This document shows, in pieces, positions 27,932-37,825 of a DNA stretch of 64,000 nt. This stretch comes from Ignavibacteria bacterium. GTDB taxonomy: Bacteria; Bacteroidota; Ignavibacteria; Tepidaquicellales; Tepidaquicellaceae. The position numbers and the translations under genes were made by a program. The stretch is taken from assembly GCA_016719565.1 (NCBI GenBank), contig JADJYU010000001.1, positions 372,001 through 436,000 on the forward strand. The letters run 5' to 3'. The notes under the pieces are model-generated. The model saw only the letters and a list, made by a program, of their open reading frames with translations. It ran no database searches and had not been told where the DNA came from. Each line of letters starts with the position of its first letter. The stretch's first letter is position 1.

Positions 27932-30900
27932 ATGAAAAATATTGGTATTAAAATAATCAGTGTATTGTTATTCGTTTCAATGAATTCAGGCTTTATTCAA
28001 TCGGAGGAATACAGTACAAAAACCGAGCGTGTATCAGACAAACTCGGCGTTTCTGTAAACTTAGTCTACAGAATGTATCAGGACAGCAAAGGTTTTATGT
28101 GGTTCGGCACTATGTTTGGTCTCATCAGATATGACGGAGTGAATTACATAACATACCGGCATGATCCTTCTGATACAAATTCACTTTCCAATGATGATAT
28201 AATTTCATTTTTAGAAGACCGTGAAGGTTACTTATGGTTCGGTACATATAACGGCGGTCTGAACCGGTATGACAGAAACACCGGAGTTTTTACCAGATAC
28301 ATTCATGACAATAAGAATCCCGGCTCGGTCAGCGGTAATGTGATCTGGTCAATGGTTCAGGATAAAGAAGGAACAATCTGGATCGCAACGGAAGATGGCG
28401 GGCTTTGCAGATTTGATAATGGCATATTCAAAACATACAAACATGATCCGTCAAACGTGAAAAGTATTAGCAGTGATCAGGTCAGAACTTTGTCAGTAGA
28501 TAACCAAGGTAATATCTGGGCCGGTACCTCCGGCAGCGGGCTGAATGTATTTGATAAGAGCACGGAGGAATTTAAAGTATATAAAAGTGATAAAGAAAAC
28601 AAAAGCAGTATAAGCGGAAATTTTATTCACTCAATGATATGTGACAGTTACGGCGACATTTGGATCGGCACAGGCGCTGCAGGATTAAATAAATTTGAAA
28701 AAAATACAGGCACATTCATTAGATATTTACATGACAAGACTGATTCAGGAAGCATAAGCGATAACAGTGTGTTGTCAATTACAGAGGAGTATCCGGGGGT
28801 ATTGGCAGTGGGGACGGGAAATGGTCTAAACCGTTTCTCCGTCCGTGATGGAAAGTTCAGTAAGATCAATATCACTGATGATCCTGTCAGAAAACGCGAA
28901 GTTATTATGAGTATCTGCAAGGACAAGTCCGGAGTGTTGTGGGTCAGTAATTATCAGGAAGGCTTATATAAACTTTCGCAGTCAAAAGATATTTTTAAAA
29001 ACTATCTTGAAAATTACAATGTCCTTTCGCTTCATCAGGACCATGTCGGAAATTACTGGATCGGAACCCAAAACGGTCTTTACAGGTCGGATACAAACTT
29101 TAAAATACTTGAGTCATATTTTCACGATCCGAATAATTCCGGCAGTATCAGCAGTAATTATGTCAGATCAATTGCAAAAGACTCTTATGGTGATATCTGG
29201 ATCGGTACAAATAACGGACTGAATAAATTTGATATAAGTAAAAATTCATTTGTGAAGTTTTTTAATGAACCGGATAATGCTAATTCACTCAGCGCAAACA
29301 ATATTAATAATCTTTATACAGACAGATCAGGAATATTATGGATCGGCACACCGTTTGGTGTGAACGAATATATTCCGTCTGAAAATAAATTCAAAAGGTA
29401 TCTCCATTCTGACAGCATTAAAGAAAGTCTGAGTGAGAATACTATTCTCTCTATTTATGAAGACCGCTCCGCCAGTATGTGGTTTGGAACATTTGCAGGT
29501 TTAAATAAACTGAACCGTGTTTCAGGAAACTTTATTCATTACAGACATGATCCTTCAAACGTAAATAGTCTTAGTAATAATTATGTATACTCCTTTTGTG
29601 AGGACGAAGCGGGAAATTTCTGGATCGGGACAGGAGGTGGACTGAATAAATTTAATCCGTCTTCAGGTACTTTCACTTACTTCAATGAAAAAAATGGGCT
29701 TGAAAATTCCGTTATTGCAGGCATAATTTCTGACAGATTTGGAAATCTCTGGCTTAGTACTATGAAAGGTCTGAGCAGATTCAGCCCGAATCAGAAAGAA
29801 GTCAGAAATTTTGATGTGACCGACGGTCTTTCAAACAATATGTTTAACTTTTCTTCAGGTATGGCTTCTTCTGACGGAGAGATTTTCTTCGGCGGTGTGA
29901 ATGGACTTTGTTCGGTGAATCCGGCTGAGGTAAAAAACAGCGGTTACATTCCTGATATTATTTTTACCGGACTTACCCGATACAATGATAATATAAAATT
30001 CACGGATTATATTTCATCTGAAAATGAAATTTCATTGAGTCATAAAGATGCAGTCATCAATATAGGATTTTCATCTTCCGACTTTTCCGCTCCGGATAAA
30101 ATTTTATTCTCATATTTACTCGAAGGGTTTGATTTTGACTGGACGCCGTACAGCAGTTTAAGAAATGCAGTATATACTAACCTTGATCCCGGTAACTATA
30201 CATTTAAAGTTAAAGGTACAAACGCAGACGGAGTTATAAATGAATCTGTAGCTGAAATTAAAATAAGTATCTCACCGCCTTACTGGAAAACGTGGTGGTT
30301 CTATACAATTGTTTTTTCTGTTTTAATTGCATCATTGATTTTAATTCATAATCTAAGAGTCAGACGAAAAGTAAAACATCTCCTTGACATAGAGAAAGCG
30401 CGTGAATCCGAACGTGAAAAAGTTCGCGAACAGGCTTCAAGAGATTATCATGATGAACTCGGTCATAAGCTTACAAGGATCTCTCTCTACAGCCGGAGAG
30501 TAAATAAAAAACTTCAGGCATTATCAACCGGAATATCCGATGATCTCAAATTCATTGTTGATACTTCAAACAGTCTTCAAAGCGGCGCTAAAGACCTTAT
30601 ATGGACAATGAATCCTCAGGAAGATTCATTGTATGATTTCGCCGTCAGGTTAAAAGATTTTGGCAATGAGCTTTTTGATAATTCAGGGATTGAATTCCAT
30701 TCCGGCTCATTAAATACTGAACTGCAGAATATTAAACTTTCCATGAACTGCAAAAGACATCTCATATATATTTTTAAAGAAGGTATGAATAATATTTTGA
30801 AATACTCAGAATGTAAAAATGTTAATCTGATCTTCCGAATTTATGATGAAGATGTCGAAATAATACTCGAAGACGACGGCAAAGGATTTGATCCTGCTTT

Positions 30901-31057
30901 ATGTCAGAAAGGTTACGGTCTGAAAAATATTTTCTCGCGGGCTGAGCAGATTGATCTGAATGTAAACATAAGTTCATTTCCGGGCGCCGGAACCAGGATC
31001 ACTCTTACAGCGGGAATTCAGAATCTGATATCAGTAAATTCAGGTAGTAAATTATGA
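27932..31057 (+). CDS. Propeller-type sensor histidine kinase
   Basis: A 1041-residue membrane kinase. Signal peptide (1-24); about 14 two-component-regulator propeller repeats with the D.xGxxWFGT/WIGT pattern, forming two seven-bladed periplasmic propellers; a Y_Y_Y domain (FSYLLEGFDFDWTPYSSLRNAVYTNL.PGNYTFKVKG); one membrane helix (WWFYTIVFSVLIASLILI); a HisKA_3 dimerisation domain with phosphorylated H840 in SRDYHDELGHKLTRISL; and an HATPase domain (EDDGKGFDP, KGYGLKNI). It lacks the fused receiver and AraC domain of Bacteroides hybrid sensors. It overlaps the regulator gene by 4 bp. Such sensors usually detect glycans or other extracellular ligands; the ligand here is unknown. Confidence 0.92.
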   Translation: MKNIGIKIISVLLFVSMNSGFIQSEEYSTKTERVSDKLGVSVNLVYRMYQDSKGFMWFGTMFGLIRYDGVNYITYRHDPSDTNSLSNDDIISFLEDREGYLWFGTYNGGLNRYDRNTGVFTRYIHDNKNPGSVSGNVIWSMVQDKEGTIWIATEDGGLCRFDNGIFKTYKHDPSNVKSISSDQVRTLSVDNQGNIWAGTSGSGLNVFDKSTEEFKVYKSDKENKSSISGNFIHSMICDSYGDIWIGTGAAGLNKFEKNTGTFIRYLHDKTDSGSISDNSVLSITEEYPGVLAVGTGNGLNRFSVRDGKFSKINITDDPVRKREVIMSICKDKSGVLWVSNYQEGLYKLSQSKDIFKNYLENYNVLSLHQDHVGNYWIGTQNGLYRSDTNFKILESYFHDPNNSGSISSNYVRSIAKDSYGDIWIGTNNGLNKFDISKNSFVKFFNEPDNANSLSANNINNLYTDRSGILWIGTPFGVNEYIPSENKFKRYLHSDSIKESLSENTILSIYEDRSASMWFGTFAGLNKLNRVSGNFIHYRHDPSNVNSLSNNYVYSFCEDEAGNFWIGTGGGLNKFNPSSGTFTYFNEKNGLENSVIAGIISDRFGNLWLSTMKGLSRFSPNQKEVRNFDVTDGLSNNMFNFSSGMASSDGEIFFGGVNGLCSVNPAEVKNSGYIPDIIFTGLTRYNDNIKFTDYISSENEISLSHKDAVINIGFSSSDFSAPDKILFSYLLEGFDFDWTPYSSLRNAVYTNLDPGNYTFKVKGTNADGVINESVAEIKISISPPYWKTWWFYTIVFSVLIASLILIHNLRVRRKVKHLLDIEKARESEREKVREQASRDYHDELGHKLTRISLYSRRVNKKLQALSTGISDDLKFIVDTSNSLQSGAKDLIWTMNPQEDSLYDFAVRLKDFGNELFDNSGIEFHSGSLNTELQNIKLSMNCKRHLIYIFKEGMNNILKYSECKNVNLIFRIYDEDVEIILEDDGKGFDPALCQKGYGLKNIFSRAEQIDLNVNISSFPGAGTRITLTAGIQNLISVNSGSKL

Positions 31058-31680
31058 TCAGAGTATCAATAGTTGAAGACGACAGACCGATAAGATCAGC
31101 ATTGAAGGAAATGATCAATGAGTGTGACGGATTATCCTGTATAGGAAATTACGGAGATTGTGAAGGCGCTCTTAAAGATCTCTTAAAAAATAAACCGGAT
31201 GTTATGTTAATGGATATTGAACTTCCCGGGATTTCAGGGATCGAAGGAGTGAAAATAATAAAACAGAAATTTCCGAAAGTGGATGTCATAATGCTTACCG
31301 TTCACGAAGATCTCTCTCTTGTATTTAAAGCACTGAGCGCAGGAGCCAGCGGTTATCTGGATAAAAGCGCTTCAGAAGAAAAGATCATTGAATCGATAAA
31401 AGAAATTTACGAAGGCGGTGCGCCAATGTCATATAAAATTGCCAAACTCGTAGTCGCTTCCTTTCAGAAAAAACCTGAATCACCCCTGACAGCCAGAGAA
31501 TCCGACGTACTGGACCTTTTATGCAAAGGTAATTCTTACAAAGAAATTGCTTACAAACTTTTCATTACCGTCGGAACTGTCCGTCATCACATAAAAAATA
31601 TTTATCATAAACTCCATGTCCATTCTAAATCCGAAGCTGTCGCTAAAGCTTTTAAGGAAAGGTTAATTGACAATTCCTGA
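31054..31680 (+). CDS. NarL/FixJ-type response regulator
   Basis: A 208-residue regulator: receiver domain with acidic pair ED at 8-9, phosphoacceptor D54 in VMLMDIELPG and K104 in GYLDKSAS, and a LuxR-type helix-turn-helix from about residue 143 (PLTARESDVLDLLCKGNSYKEIAYKLFITVGTVRHHIKNI in two parts). It is the cognate partner of the kinase, whose gene overlaps it by 4 bp (ATGA). Targets are not visible; the palindrome at 27881 is a candidate. A gap of 130 bp follows before the next gene. Confidence 0.93.
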   Translation: MIRVSIVEDDRPIRSALKEMINECDGLSCIGNYGDCEGALKDLLKNKPDVMLMDIELPGISGIEGVKIIKQKFPKVDVIMLTVHEDLSLVFKALSAGASGYLDKSASEEKIIESIKEIYEGGAPMSYKIAKLVVASFQKKPESPLTARESDVLDLLCKGNSYKEIAYKLFITVGTVRHHIKNIYHKLHVHSKSEAVAKAFKERLIDNS

Positions 31681-31810
31681 AAAAGTAAATGCATCTGGAT
31701 TCTTAATACTTACCTGACATTTTTCAGATTCTCCGCCTCTTTCCATTCATTAATAAATTGTTACACAAATTATAATTAATTAATTTGTTCATAAATTCAT
31801 ATAATATTTG

Positions 31811-33172
31811 ATGAAAGAAAAAATACGCATTGCCTCCGGTCAGGGATTCTGGGGCGATCTCGTCGACGCTCCTTACAAACAGGCAACAGGCGGACCGGTA
31901 GATTACATTATGATGGACTATCTTGCTGAAGTTACAATGTCTATCCTTCAGAAACAAAAACTTAAAGATCCTTCCTTCGGATATGCTCGCGATATCCCTC
32001 CTCTTATGGAAAGACTTCTACCTGTTATTAAAGAGAAAAATATAAAAGTCATTACAAACGGCGGCGGCGTTAATCCTGTCGCATGCAGAGATGCTATTTT
32101 TAAAGTCGCAGAAAAAATCGGAATTAAAAATTTGAAGATCGGGATCGTACAGGGCGATAATATTCTGGATAATATTGATGAGCTCGTTTCCAAAGGAATT
32201 GAACTTAAAAATATGGAAACAGGAGCTTCGATAAAAACTGTTCGGGATAAAATTCTCAGCGCTAACGTTTATCTCGGAGCTGCACCCGTTGTAGAATGTC
32301 TTAAGCAGGGAGCTGATATTGTTATTACGGGAAGAGTAACGGATACCGGACTTACGCTTGCTCCGATGATCTATGAATTCGGCTGGGATATGAATAACTG
32401 GGATCTGATGTCAGCCGGAACAGTTGCCGGTCACATTCTTGAATGCGGCGGACAGGCAAGCGGCGGAAATTTTCTTGGTGACTGGAAAAGCATTCCCGAT
32501 CTTGCGCGGATTGGATTTCCCGTAGCTGAAGCATTTCCAAACGGTGAAGTCATTATTACCAAACATGAAAACACCGGCGGAAGAGTCAGCATTGATACTG
32601 TCAGCGAACAGCTAGTGTATGAGATCGGCGATCCGAAAGATTATATTACTCCTGACTGCATTGCAGACTTTACATCTATACAGCTTGAAAACGTTGGTGA
32701 AAATAAAGTTCGTGTCTTTGGCGTGAAAGGTTTTCCTTCCACTCCATTTTACAAAGTATCAATGTCCTATTCTGATGGATACAGTGCTGCAGGTTCTCTG
32801 ACATACTGCTGGCCTGAAGCTCTCGAAAAGGCAAAAGCTGCAGATGAGATTTTAAGGATACGTCTTAATGACCTTGGTTTGAAATTTGATGAGATAAGAA
32901 GCGAGTTTCAGGGTTACAACGCCTGTCATGGTCCGCTTGCAAATGTTATAAACGAACCGAATGAAGTTGTGCTCCGTTTTGCGGTGAGATCTCAGGATAA
33001 ATATTCAATAGAAAGATTCGGAAAGGAAATTGCGCCGCTGATACTCACCGGTCCGCCGGGTGTTACAGGCTTTGCGGGCGGCAGACCAAAACCTTCTGAT
33101 GTAGTCGCTTACTGGCCCGCGCTGATACCTAAAACCCAGGTTACATCGGTATTTGAAGTAACGGAAAATTAA
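31811..33172 (+). CDS. AtuA-like (DUF1446) family protein
   Basis: A 453-residue protein whose start MKEKIRIASGQGFWGDLVDAP and blocks DYIMMDYLAEVTMSIL, NGGGVNPVACRDAIF, GADIVITGRVTDTGLTLAP and ECGGQASGGNFLGDW are those of the AtuA/DUF1446 family. AtuA is required for acyclic terpene (citronellol/geraniol) use in Pseudomonas but its biochemical role is not known, and many homologues lie in acyl-CoA carboxylase clusters. A biotin carboxylase pair is 5 kb away on the other strand, so a link is possible but weak. The TTG three bases upstream is a poorer start than the ATG. Confidence 0.8.
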   Translation: MKEKIRIASGQGFWGDLVDAPYKQATGGPVDYIMMDYLAEVTMSILQKQKLKDPSFGYARDIPPLMERLLPVIKEKNIKVITNGGGVNPVACRDAIFKVAEKIGIKNLKIGIVQGDNILDNIDELVSKGIELKNMETGASIKTVRDKILSANVYLGAAPVVECLKQGADIVITGRVTDTGLTLAPMIYEFGWDMNNWDLMSAGTVAGHILECGGQASGGNFLGDWKSIPDLARIGFPVAEAFPNGEVIITKHENTGGRVSIDTVSEQLVYEIGDPKDYITPDCIADFTSIQLENVGENKVRVFGVKGFPSTPFYKVSMSYSDGYSAAGSLTYCWPEALEKAKAADEILRIRLNDLGLKFDEIRSEFQGYNACHGPLANVINEPNEVVLRFAVRSQDKYSIERFGKEIAPLILTGPPGVTGFAGGRPKPSDVVAYWPALIPKTQVTSVFEVTEN

Positions 33173-33193
33173 ATCTGAATTAATTAAACCCTT

Positions 33194-33637
33194 ATGAAAA
33201 AATTAATACAAAACGCCGGCATTCTCGTTCTGGTTTTTATTTATTCCGGCTGCGGTACAAAAGGAATAGACAGTTATGAAGCAGGTCTTAATCTTTTCAA
33301 GGAAAAAAACTATAATGCTTGTGTTGTCGAATTTCAGAATGCAGCAAATGAAAATCCGGAATTCGGAGAAGCGTATATGTTTCTCGGAAGGGCTTATAAT
33401 TCGCTTCAGAAATATGATCTGTCCATAGAAAATTATCAGAAAGCTCTCGGTCTTTTTAAGATGGATAAGTTCAATATACAAGTCGATAATCTTGACGATA
33501 AGGAAAAAATAACTCAGATTGAAGAAGTCTGGATGCCTTATTCACAGCTGCAGCAGAAAATTCAGAAAGGTATTCCTCTCACTGATATTGAAATTCAGAA
33601 GCAGGAAGAAATAATTAAAAAACTTGACCCGAGATAA
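33194..33637 (+). CDS. TPR-containing lipoprotein
   Basis: A 147-residue lipoprotein: signal peptide with lipobox IYSGC (lipidated C20), then about two tetratricopeptide repeats (YEAGLNLFKEKNYNACVVEFQNAANENPEFGEAYMFLGRAYNSLQKYDLSIENYQKAL in successive helices) and a charged helical tail. It is probably a small scaffold at the inner face of the outer membrane. It follows the AtuA-like gene by 21 bp and may share its message. Confidence 0.75.
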   Translation: MKKLIQNAGILVLVFIYSGCGTKGIDSYEAGLNLFKEKNYNACVVEFQNAANENPEFGEAYMFLGRAYNSLQKYDLSIENYQKALGLFKMDKFNIQVDNLDDKEKITQIEEVWMPYSQLQQKIQKGIPLTDIEIQKQEEIIKKLDPR

Positions 33638-33691
33638 TCTTTTCATTTAATCTCTGTTCATTCTATAAAATTAAATCTATCTCTTTTTTAA

Positions 33692-34644
33692 ATGGAAAAA
33701 ATTCTTGTTATCGGAGCGGCAGGTCAGATCGGCTCCGAACTTACTTTAGCATTAAGAAAGATCTACGGAAATGAAAATGTATTTGCAACTGATATAAAGG
33801 ATGCGCCGAAAGATATAAAAAATCGGGTCCGTTTCAGCTGCTGGATGTAATGGATGATAAAAGACTTATCCATTTTGTGATCAGGTATAAAATCTCTCAA
33901 ATATATCTCCTCGCTGCGGTATTATCGGGAAATGCCGAAAGACTTCCCCTTCAGGCATGGGATATAAACATGAGAAGCGTACTTAACATTCTTGATCTTG
34001 CAAGGGAAGTCGGGATCAAAAAAATATTCTGGCCAAGTTCAATAGCCGTATTCGGAAAGACCACTCCTAAAATTGACACGCCTCAGCTTACGATAATGGA
34101 GCCGAATACTGTTTATGGAATCAGTAAACTTGCGGGCGAAAGATGGGTCGAATATTATTTCAACAAATACGGGCTCGACATAAGAAGCATAAGATATCCC
34201 GGACTCATCAGTTATAAAACCGAAGCCGGCGGCGGAACTACAGACTATGCAGTGGAAATTTTTTATGATGCGATTGAGACAGGTAAGTATGAATGCTTTC
34301 TCAAACCTGATACAAAACTGCCGATGATGTTTATGGATGATGCGATAAGAGCTACTACAGAACTTATGGAAGCAGACGCCGATAAGATCAGCATAAGATC
34401 GAGTTATAATCTCAGCGGTTTCAGCTTTGATCCCGAAGAACTTTCAGACGAAATCAAAAAACACATTCCCGATTTTGAAATAATTTACAAACCGGACTTC
34501 CGTCAGGCTATTGCAGACTCTTGGCCGCAAAGTATTGATGATTCTGTCGCAAGAAAAGACTGGGGATGGAAGAATAATGTTGATCTGGAAAAAATGACTA
34601 AGGTAATGCTGAAAGAGATCAAAAAAAAATTAATTCAAAAGTGA
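33692..34644 (+). CDS. tdh: L-threonine 3-dehydrogenase, SDR type (one frameshift)
   Basis: An extended short-chain dehydrogenase of about 317 residues that oxidises threonine to 2-amino-3-ketobutyrate with NAD. The N-terminus KILVIGAAGQIGSELTLALRK is the dinucleotide site; the active site is NTVYGISKLAGERW (YxxxK); FWPSSIAVFGKTTP, RYPGLISYKTEAGGGTTDYAVEI and DFRQAIADSWPQSIDDS are typical of the UDP-galactose-epimerase-like threonine dehydrogenases of Bacteroidota. The frame breaks at 33817-33822 (six A); a seventh A gives DIKKSGPFQLLDVMDDKRL. The ketobutyrate-CoA ligase gene is not adjacent. Confidence 0.88.
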
Positions 34645-36078
34645 AACTCTTTTTATTATAACTGCTCTTCTTTTATTGAATCCGTTAATATATATTCACA
34701 GACCATTCCTTCTGATACAGGACACATAAATTTTGTTGGAAATGTTACAGTAACTTTTATCGATTCTTCCAGATCAAACAGAAATATTTCCTCTCTCGTT
34801 TATTATCCCGCTGTGTCCGAAGGAAACGGAGCTCCTGTACTTCAGGGAAATAAATATAATATAATTTCTTTCGGACACGGATTTACTCTGAGCCCGAATT
34901 TATATGTTTCACTTTACAGGCATCTTGCAAGCTGGGGATACATTGTTATTGCTCCATCCACTGAAACAGGATTCTTTCCGAGTCATATTAATTTTGCAAG
35001 AGATCTTGCCTTTGTAATAAAGGATATGAAACGAAAAGGAAAATCAACCGGTGATTTATTTTTTGATGTTACAGATTCATTATTTGCGGGAGTCTTCGGT
35101 CATTCAATGGGCGGAGGATGCAGCTTTCTTGCCGCTTCTATTGATACGAACATCAAAGCAGTATCTTCCCTCGCAGCTGCAAATACAAACCCGTCTTCAA
35201 TTTCAGCGGCTTCACTGATAAAAAGCCCCGTTCAGCTGCTTTCCGGGCAGAGAGACAGCATTGCATCTTACGCTACAAATCAATTACCTCATTACAGGAA
35301 TGCAAATCCATTCAGACATATTATTAATATTTTCGGAGGCAATCACAGCCAGTTTCATCTTATTCCCGGTCTCGACGATTTGGTTGACAATCCTGCTGCA
35401 ATTTCCAGAATTGAACAGCAGAGAATTACGAAATATTACATAACTTCTTTCTTTAATCTTTTCCTTAAAAATGATACCGCTTACAAAAAATTTCTTTACG
35501 GAAATATTGCTGAGAGTGATACTTCCGTAAATTTTCTGTATGATAATTTTTATCTGAATGCTCTGATACAGGGGTTTTATAATAATATAAACGGAAAAAT
35601 GATTAAGGATACAGTTAAAGTTTATTTGCGCAGTACAGTGACTCCTTATCTCAAAACCGATTCCGCTTATTCAGTTATAAATGATTCGGGTTACTGCGCT
35701 TTAGGGTTTAAAAATGCAAACGGAAATGAAAATTATTTTCTGCATCTACATCATAGAAATTCCATTGAAACATGGAGTAAAGCCGGAGGACTTAATTTTG
35801 ATCTTAGGCGTGCAGGTTATAACTTTACAATGGATTCGTCAAGCGCTTTTGGAAATAATCTTGTCAGAAAAGGACAAAGGTTTTGCATTTACGGCAGCGA
35901 TATAAATCAGGACGGTGTTTCAGACCTGCAGGATGTCGTAATTGCAGATAACGATGCATATAATTTTTCATCAGGATATATTAATTCCGATCTCACCGGA
36001 GATATGATCACGGATGCGGATGATCTTTCATTGGCGGATAATAATGCATTTTTATATGTTTCAAAAATTCTTCCCTGA
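34641..36078 (+). CDS. Exported alpha/beta-hydrolase with dockerin-like C-terminal module (frameshifted 5' end)
   Basis: About 478 residues. The 5' end is broken: from the GTG overlapping the tdh stop, two added T (near 34650 and 34700) give a good signal peptide (MKLFFIITALLLLNP) joined to the open frame. The hydrolase domain has nucleophile GHSMGGG, acid GQRDSIA and GGNHSQFH, as in chlorophyllase/PET-hydrolase-like and dienelactone-type esterases. From about LIQGFYNNINGKMIKDTVKVYLRS it carries the shared module also seen at 45.6, 55.9 and 63.6 kb: HRNSIETWS, AFGNN, then two calcium-loop-like repeats (DINQDGVSDLQD, DLTGDMITDADD) and a VSKILP end. Substrate unknown; the protein is probably displayed or released. 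Confidence 0.78.
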
Positions 36079-36108
36079 AAATCAGACTGAAATTATTTCT
36101 GCATAATT

Positions 36109-37005
36109 ATGCTTTCAAAAATTTTAGATTCAATCCCTTTACATAAAAAAGGTCTGATATATATCAGTTTCTGCGCACTGCTCTGGAGCTCAGGAGGTCT
36201 TTTCATAAAAGTCCTGACACTTGACGCTTTTCAGATCTCATTTTACAGATCTCTTATTGCTGCGGTTACTATCATAATAATATCTCTGATCAATAAAATA
36301 AATTTTAAATTTGAATTCGATAAGATCTCAATAATGTGCAGTCTTACCTATTCATTTATTCTCGTTCTTTTTGTAATTGCTACAAAGCTTACTACAGCTG
36401 CAAATGCAATATTTCTTCAGTTCACTGCTCCTATTTATTTGTTAATACTCGAACCCATTTTTCTGAAAACAAAGTTTGAGAAGAAAAATCTGATTGCACT
36501 TATTTTTTGTCTTATCGGAATGATATTGTTTTTTTTCGGTAAGCTTGATTTGACTAGTATCAAAGGTAATTTGCTTGCTATCGGCTCAGGAATTAGTTTC
36601 GCCTTGTTCACTCTTTTTCTGAAATGGAAAAAGCAGATCCATAAAACTGAAAATACTATAGTGTATATTATTGCCGGAAATATTCTTGTATGTATTTTTT
36701 GTTTTCCTCTGGTGTATGACAAACTCATAGTTGAATTCTCTCAGGCGATGATACTTTTATATATGGGAGTGTTTCAGATCGGAATAAGTTATATTATTTT
36801 TAACGAAGGCATCAAATATATTTCAGCTACTGAATCCATGATCATTGCAATGCTCGAAGCTATTCTGAATCCGGTGTGGGTTTTTTTAGGAGTCGGGGAA
36901 GTGCCGACTGTATATTCAATTATCGGAGCGGTCATTATTTTACTGACTATAGTCTGGAGAAATTTATTCATTAAGCCTGAGGAAAAAATAAACATCGCTG
37001 ACTGA
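36109..37005 (+). CDS. EamA/DMT-superfamily exporter
   Basis: A 298-residue inner-membrane protein with ten hydrophobic segments in two similar EamA halves, the first beginning LIYISFCALLWSSGGLFIKVL and the second NLLAIGSGISFALFTLFLKW. The sequence AIFLQFTAPIYLLILEPIFL and ESMIIAMLEAILNPVWVFLGVGEVPT are typical of the family, which exports amino acids and other small metabolites. The substrate cannot be told. It stands 30 bp after the hydrolase gene and converges on the PEGA gene with 9 bp between stops. Confidence 0.87.
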   Translation: MLSKILDSIPLHKKGLIYISFCALLWSSGGLFIKVLTLDAFQISFYRSLIAAVTIIIISLINKINFKFEFDKISIMCSLTYSFILVLFVIATKLTTAANAIFLQFTAPIYLLILEPIFLKTKFEKKNLIALIFCLIGMILFFFGKLDLTSIKGNLLAIGSGISFALFTLFLKWKKQIHKTENTIVYIIAGNILVCIFCFPLVYDKLIVEFSQAMILLYMGVFQIGISYIIFNEGIKYISATESMIIAMLEAILNPVWVFLGVGEVPTVYSIIGAVIILLTIVWRNLFIKPEEKINIAD

Positions 37006-37014
37006 AAAAAATAT

Positions 37015-37824
37015 TCAATCAAAGAATAGAAAATATATCAGTCCACCAAGAGCTGCCTGCATTAATACCAGTGAGATGACAAAGTAAGTATCATTTTCTT
37101 TTGACTCATCCAGCTTTTCCTGACTTCCTGTTAACAAATATTCATCATAAGCGCTATTTCCTTTTTTCTTGAAGTTGTAAGTAAAAAATCCTGCTGCTAT
37201 TGAAACTGCACCCAGTCCAGATATTACCGGCAGATTCCTTGATGTGTTGAACTGCGTTCCTTTGTCTTTATAAACTTCATCGTTGGTTCGGATCTTTCCC
37301 TTTGACTTCATATTCACTTTTAAACCCGTTCCGAAATCGTAATCTGAAATATTAAAAACCAGATCCAGGTAGTTTTCTTTTCTGAAAATGATATTTCCCG
37401 TGATCTTATATTCATTAAGAAGTCTGAGAGGAGTTAGACCTAAGAGAGTGTCATTGCTTATAACAGACGCATTAAAAGGATCGGAATCAAAATAATAAAA
37501 ATACCTGAACGCAGCGCTAATAGTAGTATCAGCTTTAAGATGCAGATCAATTATCTGATTTGAATTCTGCCAGAATTTTCCAGAACCCGGATTTACAAAT
37601 TTCAGTTTGTAGTTTCCTTCCTTCATCTGATAATTCAATACAGGAGTAGCTCCGATCAGAACAGTGTCATTGTACACTTCAGCGTTATCCGGCAGCGAAA
37701 GCAGATTCACCGAAAAAGATCCCAGGGAATCTGTTACTTCCGAAGCAGTTACTTCTGTAGAATCAGTCTGGGAATGACTGTTGCTGAACACAAAAAATAT
37801 GAGCATAAAAAATAATGAACGCAT
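37015..37824 (-). CDS. PEGA-domain membrane protein
   Basis: A 269-residue protein: signal peptide (MRSLFFMLIFFVFSNSHSQ), a PEGA domain (GSFSVNLLSLPDNAEVYNDTVLIGATP, then MKEGNYKLKFVNPGSG), a second related beta domain (DPFNASVISNDTLLGLTPLR) and two C-terminal membrane segments (SGLGAVSIAAGFFTYNF and FVISLVLMQAALGGLIYFLFF). PEGA domains are small surface-exposed beta modules of unknown binding role. The start at 37824 removes a 19-residue upstream extension and overlaps the stop of the PQQ-propeller gene, pointing to a two-gene operon for envelope proteins. Confidence 0.75.
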   Translation of the reverse strand: MRSLFFMLIFFVFSNSHSQTDSTEVTASEVTDSLGSFSVNLLSLPDNAEVYNDTVLIGATPVLNYQMKEGNYKLKFVNPGSGKFWQNSNQIIDLHLKADTTISAAFRYFYYFDSDPFNASVISNDTLLGLTPLRLLNEYKITGNIIFRKENYLDLVFNISDYDFGTGLKVNMKSKGKIRTNDEVYKDKGTQFNTSRNLPVISGLGAVSIAAGFFTYNFKKKGNSAYDEYLLTGSQEKLDESKENDTYFVISLVLMQAALGGLIYFLFFD

Positions 37825-37825
37825 A

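Noticed and set aside
33194..33481. Long open frames opposite the lipoprotein and sensor genes
   Set aside because: They mirror the codon pattern of well-supported genes on the other strand and have no family features.
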